A stretch of 64,000 nt of DNA from Collybia mongolica. Its lineage: Eukaryota > Basidiomycota > Agaricomycetes > Agaricales > Clitocybaceae. The first letter of the stretch is position 1, and every line of letters starts with the position of its first letter. Below, piece after piece: positions 58,471 through 64,000 of the stretch. Below the pieces are notes generated by a model that searched no databases, was not told the origin of the DNA, and worked only from the letters and a program-made list of their open reading frames with translations. The stretch lies in contig JAAXNY010000001.1 of the NCBI GenBank assembly GCA_013420905.1, positions 4,898,001 through 4,962,000 on the forward strand, read 5' to 3'. Position numbers and translations under genes: made by a program.

Positions 58471-60136
58471 TCATGGGTGAATAAGGATCTTCACTACGAA
58501 ATGATATTAGCGCGAATTAAAATTACCGTAGCTAAACACCTACCTTGGGTATCTTTTTCGTTCAATAAGGTGAGGAACCCTTTCTCGACCACATCCTCAA
58601 TAGCCACTCTGCGTGTGATCAGTTGCTCGACGCCCGTGATCTTCCCTGTCGCCAGGGCTTCCAGTAATTCGGGATGCACTCTGTCATACGCTGCTATTCC
58701 TGTTTAGACAGAATATGAATCCAAGTTAGTTGGTCGTTCGTAAGTACAAAGGACGGGATGGCGAGGCAACACCTGTTAAGAAAATCTCTTTCATTACGAG
58801 CCGGTTGATGTCGAGGACAGCGGGCTTTTCCCAGATGGCGACGTTGACCACGGTTCCCCTGGTCCTTACGCTTTCAATAGCAGCTTCCATTGTTACCTGG
58901 ACTCCTGCTGCATCAAATGCGACATCAACTCCGATGCCGCCCGTAAGCTCCATAACGCTTTCGGGGACGTTCGAGCGCGTGGGGTCTATTACATGGGTTG
59001 CTCCTTGTTTGGTGGCTGACTGGCGTCGGAGGACAGTTGGCTCGGATACAATGATCAGAGCCTTTGGATCAAACGACCTTGAATTGAGTTCAAGACTTGT
59101 AATAACATAGGTTATAGAAAGTTTCTTACTGAAGAACTTTCAAAAGAAAGAGGCCAATCTGACGAGAGGCGTCAAATCAATAAGTTAACAGCATGTTCAT
59201 TAGCAACCCACAGGACCCGCTCCGAGTACGAGCGCGGACTGCCCTTTGGTAAACCCGGATCGTTTGACGGAGTGCCAGGCGACAGCAAGGGGTTCAACGC
59301 AAGCTCCAACGTCCACTCAAAATACAAATTTAAGTCATGGTTTCAAGGTGTTGTTGGAAAAGCTTACAGGGAACATTGCTGGGGAGGAGGTGGACGTACT
59401 GTACATCAACCGCGATGTATTCTGCCAGGCCGCCGCCCCAGCCGCCGATCCCCTTTATAGGCGTCAGAAGTATACCTCTAAGTGGTGGGCGAACGTACAA
59501 TGAAATTGCCTATGGGACACAGGTTCCTACTGCCAGACGCGCACGAGGGGCACGATGGTTTCATGCATGAGATGATCGGCTCCCTGAGACGAATGCTCAT
59601 CCAATATGCAAGGCTGGAAACGGACGAAAATACTCACACAACGATATTCTGGCCTGCAGTCCACTTTTGTTCGTCCACACCCGGCCCCACGCTGACAATG
59701 GTTCCAGAGAATCTGGGTTTGTGTCGATAAGCGAGCGCTCACTGATGAGGGACTTGTAACTGACTCATGCCCAAGCGTGACTGGAAGACTTTCGCCCGAC
59801 AATTGGTCAGGTGTTGTTCCCTGAGGGTATTTGGGCACTGTGGTGAGAAATGCATGGACGTCGCTGCCACAAACTAGCAGAGGTTGATGATGATCAGAGG
59901 CGTTCGAGGGTAGTAACACGTACTTCCATTCCTAGACTGGCCAGTCAGAAGATGGTTGTGTGGAGGAAAGTTATTACTCACCATGCGATCTACGGCGGTT
60001 ATTTAGTGCAAAGTATAAAGCAAGGAGATTCACGACGAAATAGCACCTTGACTTTCACTTGCCCTTTGCCTGCAACTGGTTCCTCGATCTGCTCAACTCG
60101 AATATCTCCTGGGCCGTAGAATCGCGCTGCTTTCAT
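58471..60136 (-). CDS. Zinc-dependent alcohol dehydrogenase, butanediol dehydrogenase-like
   Basis: Medium-chain dehydrogenase/reductase that would interconvert an alcohol such as 2,3-butanediol or a polyol and its ketone with NAD(H), in the cytosol. The start is ATG 60136 (MKAARFYGPGDIRVEQIEEP). Small exons join to give WNGICGSDVHAF, where the Cys is the expected catalytic zinc ligand, then LPVTLGHEFSGTIVSVGPGV, the structural-zinc cysteines around CMKPSCPSCASGSRNLC, GGWGGGLAEYIAV, the cofactor loop LVLGAGPIGLFLLKVL, VIDPTRSNVPESV, FDAAGVQVTMEAAI and a C-terminus ending VKILIHP at TGA 58471-58473. Many introns are about 50 bp. No disabling change was found. Substrate preference is inferred from overall resemblance and remains open. 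Confidence 0.82.
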
Positions 60137-61134
60137 GGTGTGGGGTGGTTTGGAACGTAGATGGTTCCCAAGTTACTCATCTTTATGTCAGGTGCTGAGC
60201 GGATTATTCAATTTGGGTAATCCCTTGGGAGGTAGACAGGTGACCAATTCCTCTAGGAATTTTCTCATACAGAGTGAATGGCAGAGCCAGATACCACACC
60301 CACGTTCTGCCGTATTTGTTTCAGTTGCCTTGAGCAAACAAAGACTGAAAAGCCGAGGTCTTTATACTAAGCCACATAACCAAGGGGGCACCAAGATTCG
60401 AAAAACAACACGGGGTCGATTTTTTTCTCTAAGGTCTTGCCAACCCCCCCCCCCCCCCAGTGCTGCCTAAAACGGTTATGTCTGGCCCAAAAAGGCTATT
60501 CTAAGAAAAACATAGGTAATATTTTATATCTGCCGTCCAAGCAAGCGTGCCTACATTGTGCAGCATGTCTGTTACACAGCTCAAATACATCCTATACCAC
60601 TCATGCGCGTTTTTGCGGACGGCTCGCGTGGTTCTCACAACGCCAGCCTCTAGGTGCACATTCAAAGTTTAAACATTCTAAATGGAACTTGAATTCGGAG
60701 ACCAAAGAGCAGATGAGTATCGACAGAACAAATATTAATGTTAACAACATACCCATGAAGTTTCACAGCCCTCAAACGCGCGACGGACAGCAGTTTCCGA
60801 GCCCATAACCCTTTCATCCAGATCAACAGCGTTCCCACAAATATGAGTTTCTCCTTTGCCTTTGTCTGCCTTGGTGAGTGAACTCGTTTAAACCAATCCA
60901 TTGAATCCAAGACTCATACCTTTCCTTTCACCATTCGACGGGTTTTCCTTCGTAATTGGTAGGAAATGTGAACGAAATACTTTTTTTCTCTACTATCTAG
61001 TGCTTCGAACGAAGCTCGTTGTCTGTCCCGACTCTGAGATGTGTCCCGACGTTGTTGCTATGCATTAAAAATAGATTTCGAAGTATTTTTAGAAAATATT
61101 TTTAAGCTGAGTTTGACCCACCCCCCCCCCTACC
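60137..61134. other. Upstream of the dehydrogenase; no supported gene
   Basis: About 1 kb that should include the dehydrogenase promoter. A run of about 16 C lies near 60447-60462 and another C-rich run at 61122-61131. Short frames lack support. Confidence 0.4.
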
Positions 61135-61165
61135 CCGGGTTCCGGGTTCGAATCCCGGTGCCCCC
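61135..61165 (+). other. tRNA 3'-half-like sequence
   Basis: CCGGGTTCGAATCCCGG at 61142-61158 forms a perfect T-arm with the box-B consensus and is followed by TGCCCCC, like a tRNA acceptor strand. No matching 5' half was found upstream. It is probably a tRNA fragment or SINE head at the edge of the AT-rich repeat block. Confidence 0.45.
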
Positions 61166-61390
61166 TTGCACATAACCTGTGCGGACTCCGTGCAGATGCC
61201 AGGGTGATGGGAAGGGTGAGGGTGAAGGTACTGATGGTAGGCTATACCTACTTATTCCATACTGTACATTTTTTACCCCTACTTTACTAGCTATGGGACC
61301 CAATACAGATATAGGTAACCTTTTGTATTTAGAATTGAAAATAAAAATAATAATTGACTTTTATCAATCTAAACAGGGGGAGATGTCCCT

Positions 61391-62579
61391 ATGTCCAGCC
61401 CTTCAACTAGTCCACCCAAGCTTTATGGTGCTTCTTGCACAACTGGGGGGATTATTAGAAGGAGGGCACAGGGAAATGCCTTGAACCATGCAGATCTGCA
61501 GGAGCTTGGCTCTATGGTCCCAGTTATTTCTCAACAATCAGGTTTATACCAACAGAGAAAAACAAGGTCTACCAACCTTCTTTAAACATGAATTAACCTC
61601 AACTCTTGGACCAGTTCTAGAATCTTTATCTGATCTCCTATCACCAGTTTGTAGTAAGTATATTCAATTTTAATAACCTAATTTCTTTTTGACCACATAG
61701 TAACAGAACAAAACCAACATATTTTTGTATTTGAAGAGACTGGCTGGGCTGTAAAGGGAAGGTATGAAATGGCACTCAGAAAAAATGATGAAGCTGTCTG
61801 GGTGGCTGAAGACTATTGTAAGTTTTTGATGCACTTGTTATGTCATTTCCTAACAAACTAAACTTCATTTGTAATACTCCATTCAGGAGTCTGATAATCC
61901 ATCCACAAGTCCCCACTCATCTGTTCCATACTCTATTGCTTTTGATCCTCCAGCTTCTGATACTGTTACATGTGCTCCAAGTCCTGATCCATCCTCTAGT
62001 ACTGTTGACTCTGGCTCTGGCTCTGGTTCTGGTTTTGCTTCTGGCTCTCACTCAGTAGATCCACTTAAGGCAGCTATCTTAATGAAGCTAGAGGTGCCTA
62101 CACATCTTGCTAGTTGTCAGGACTGGGGTCTTCATAGTTCTTCTGCTAAGTGGAAATGCTACATAGATGCCTGCTCTGCTTATAAGGGGCTTGGGGAGAC
62201 CAAGAAATGGACTGGGCCAGTACTGACTGGAAGAGCTCTAATTGAGCTTTTTGTCTCTAGGTCCCACTTCCATGATCACTTTACTATGTTTGGGGATGTC
62301 ATTTAATTCCCTGAAATGGTTGAGTGGCTGGAGAAGTCTGGAAGTGATTCTATATATAACAAGGAGGTCTGGGGCTATCACAAGGTCAACTACAACTTTA
62401 AAGATTTGTCTAAATGGTTGGACCTGGAAAAGAAGAGGCATTTGGAGGAGGAGAATTCTAAGAAGAAGTCTGAGAAAAAGAAGAAAGGCAAGGAGCAAGG
62501 CAAAGGGGAGGAAAAGGATTCAAAGGATAAGGGCTCAGGTGGAAAAAAGGGGGGAAAGAAATCTAAGCAAGTCAAGTAA
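61391..62579 (+). pseudogene. Decayed repeat-associated coding region
   Basis: Short exon-like frames can be followed: MSSPSTSPPKLYGASCTT..., HIFVFEETGWAVKGRYEMAL (61700-61780), then LMKLEVPTHLASCQDWGLHS and CYIDACSAYKGLGETKKW (62080-62210), continuing through a TAA at 62304-62306 into FPEMVEWLEKSGSD and a lysine/glutamate-rich tail (DLEKKRHLEEENSKKKSEKK). The stop within otherwise continuous sequence suggests decay, although an intron over it was not excluded. The protein is not recognised. Its AT-rich composition matches the surrounding repeats and not the host genes, so it is probably from a mobile element. Confidence 0.4.
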
Positions 62580-62700
62580 ATAAATGTGTATTAGAGTATT
62601 ATTCTGACCATTCTGATTTCTTGTTGATTCTTTTTACAGTCTACAGCTGCTATCTGGAGTGTTCTTAAGAATGTTCTTATTTGTCAGGGACTTGGATCTG

Positions 62701-63243
62701 ATTATCTGGAATTTCTCTGGGGTATTCTCAGGCTCCTACACCAGCACTCTTGTATTGCTCAAGTGGGTCTTTATACAAAGGTGACATATCAATGTTTTGT
62801 CCTATTGATTTGATGCCAAGGTGAAATAAGCAACCAACCAAGGAAATCCCAACTTGCAATAGAGAGGCTGGCAAAACATGTTGTCTGGCCTATTCAGTGA
62901 TCTTGCTAGTGGTGCATATATCCTACTCTAGGGTTTACAAACTCACTTGCCACTCCATTTATTTCCCTTCACTTATGGGTTCATTTTGATCTGATCATTC
63001 CATTATAACATATTATGACAGATATTACAGTCTCCTTTAGGCCAGATGATATGTTTTGCCAGCTCTCTATCACAAGTTGGGATTTCCTTGGTTGGTCACT
63101 TATTTCACCTTGGCATCAAATCAATAGGACAAAACATTGACATGTCACCCTTGTATAAAGACCCACTTAAGCAATATGAGAGTGCTGGTTTAGGAGCCTG
63201 GGACATTTTTATTTTTCTGGAATTTGGCTCCTATTATCTGGAA
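62701..63243. repeat. Large imperfect inverted repeat (~190-200-bp arms)
   Basis: The arm 62701-62893 is the reverse complement of about 63037-63243, with scattered mismatches and small gaps; for example GACCCACTTGAGCAATA and GACCCACTTAAGCAATA in the aligned strands. The spacer is about 145 bp. A transcript through it would fold into a long double-stranded hairpin. The open frame at 63046-63309 lies in one arm and is not supported as a gene. Confidence 0.85.
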
Positions 63244-63405
63244 TCTTCCAATCTTACTCTGGCTAATTATGGGACTGGATCATTTGTCATTGGCATCAGC
63301 TACATCTGAAAAAGCTCCATTTCCAGATGTCTCTTTTAAAGTGTTCAGTGATTTTATCCTGAACAACTTCAATCCAACAATATTACTGTCATCTGTTCTA
63401 CTGGT

Positions 63406-64000
63406 TATGGGTTCTTTATCAACCCAGGTTTCAGGCAAAAAAGTTGATTCATTGATTCATATTTCAACACTGCAGGAAAATATTTCCATAATGGGATTTT
63501 TCTTCTTTTATGGCTTTTTACAGCATTTCTCCATAAATGCAAAGTATTGTGACATAATTTGCATGTATTTGGGATGCTTACATAATGCTTTTGATGCTGC
63601 CATCAAAATTAAGCATATCTGATATTTCAAAGTGTCATGTTTAAAATCTTATTTTGTGTTTTTCTCTATAACCAGTAAAGCTATTAGCTTTGTTTCTATA
63701 TGCTTGGAATGTACAAACATAGCTGTATAATTTCCTCATTGAGCATATTTTTCCCATGGTCCATTTTGAGCAAAATATTAGAAATGTCCAGATTCAGCTA
63801 GTTTTGAAGGTCTGTGTGTTATGTCAGGGGTGAACAAACATCTTACTGTATAACAACAATGACTCTTACCAAACATGACCCTTGTGGGAATTACACTAAA
63901 CATTGGAATAATCAACAACTACTACTATATTTACCTGAAATACAAAGAGGATTGATTTCTCTATTTATTGACACATGTCACATGATCTATTCCACCACAT
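63406..64000. repeat. Dispersed AT-rich repeat, right copy (runs off the window)
   Basis: Direct-orientation match to 5918-6516, including CTGCAGGAAAATATTTCCATAAT-type blocks and the stretch ending near ACATGATCTATTCCACCA. The TTGA run is only two to three units here. It continues beyond 64000. Confidence 0.85.

Noticed and set aside
1..64000. CRISPR arrays, bacterial operons, riboswitches or rRNA genes
   Set aside because: Nothing of the kind was seen; the intron-rich genes and transposon families mark this as eukaryotic nuclear DNA.

Overview
This window is fungal nuclear DNA, most likely from an agaricomycete basidiomycete. The genes are split by many introns of about 50-70 bp, and the transposases belong to families typical of mushroom genomes (Plavaka and Tnp2/CACTA). 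A few ordinary single-copy genes sit among large amounts of mobile DNA. No species can be assigned from the sequence alone.

Layout, left to right. (1) 1-3988 is the 3' part of a large Ty3/gypsy-type LTR retrotransposon (copy A), with an antisense spliced gene and one LTR. (2) 3989-9208 is AT-rich repeat territory: a near-perfect hairpin, about four tandem copies of a ~235-bp unit, and a dispersed repeat that recurs at 63406-64000. (3) 9209-15623 is a Plavaka DNA transposon with a spliced transposase and a divergent companion gene broken by one stop codon. (4) 16867-19530 holds two convergent host-like genes of unknown function. (5) 20356-23767 is an intact Tnp2-family transposase of about 1074 aa. 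(6) 24374-27894 is a second, unrelated-looking Plavaka transposase. (7) 28000-29480 is a GC-rich minisatellite with a three-monomer higher-order period. (8) 29854-34283 holds two dispersed-type basidiomycete genes. (9) 34473-48066 is a complete 13.6-kb LTR retrotransposon (copy B). (10) 48731-60136 is a host segment: two tandem GH31 glycosidase copies, both with nonsense codons, a NOSIP-like gene between them, and a zinc-dependent alcohol/butanediol dehydrogenase. (11) 61100-64000 is again AT-rich repeat DNA with a decayed coding region and a ~200-bp-arm inverted repeat.

The most interesting object is the retrotransposon in (1) and (9). Copy B has two 1216-bp LTRs that differ at about three positions, a 4-bp target duplication, a primer-binding site, a polypurine tract, gag and an uninterrupted 1524-aa pol on the minus strand. 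Between pol and the 3' LTR it carries two multi-exon genes on the opposite strand. One (520 aa, 8 exons) has a C-terminal Zn2Cys6-like cluster and a basic nuclear-targeting-like stretch; the other (360 aa, 6 exons) has its own TATA box. The first gene is also intact in copy A. Introns in antisense orientation would not be removed from the genomic RNA, so a spliced gene can survive retrotransposition only this way round. Gag and pol are joined by a G GGT TTC slippery heptamer two codons before the gag stop, whose -1 frame runs straight into pol.

Exon junctions were worked out by hand from splice motifs and frame continuity. Family names come from recognised motifs and remembered family resemblance, not from database searches.
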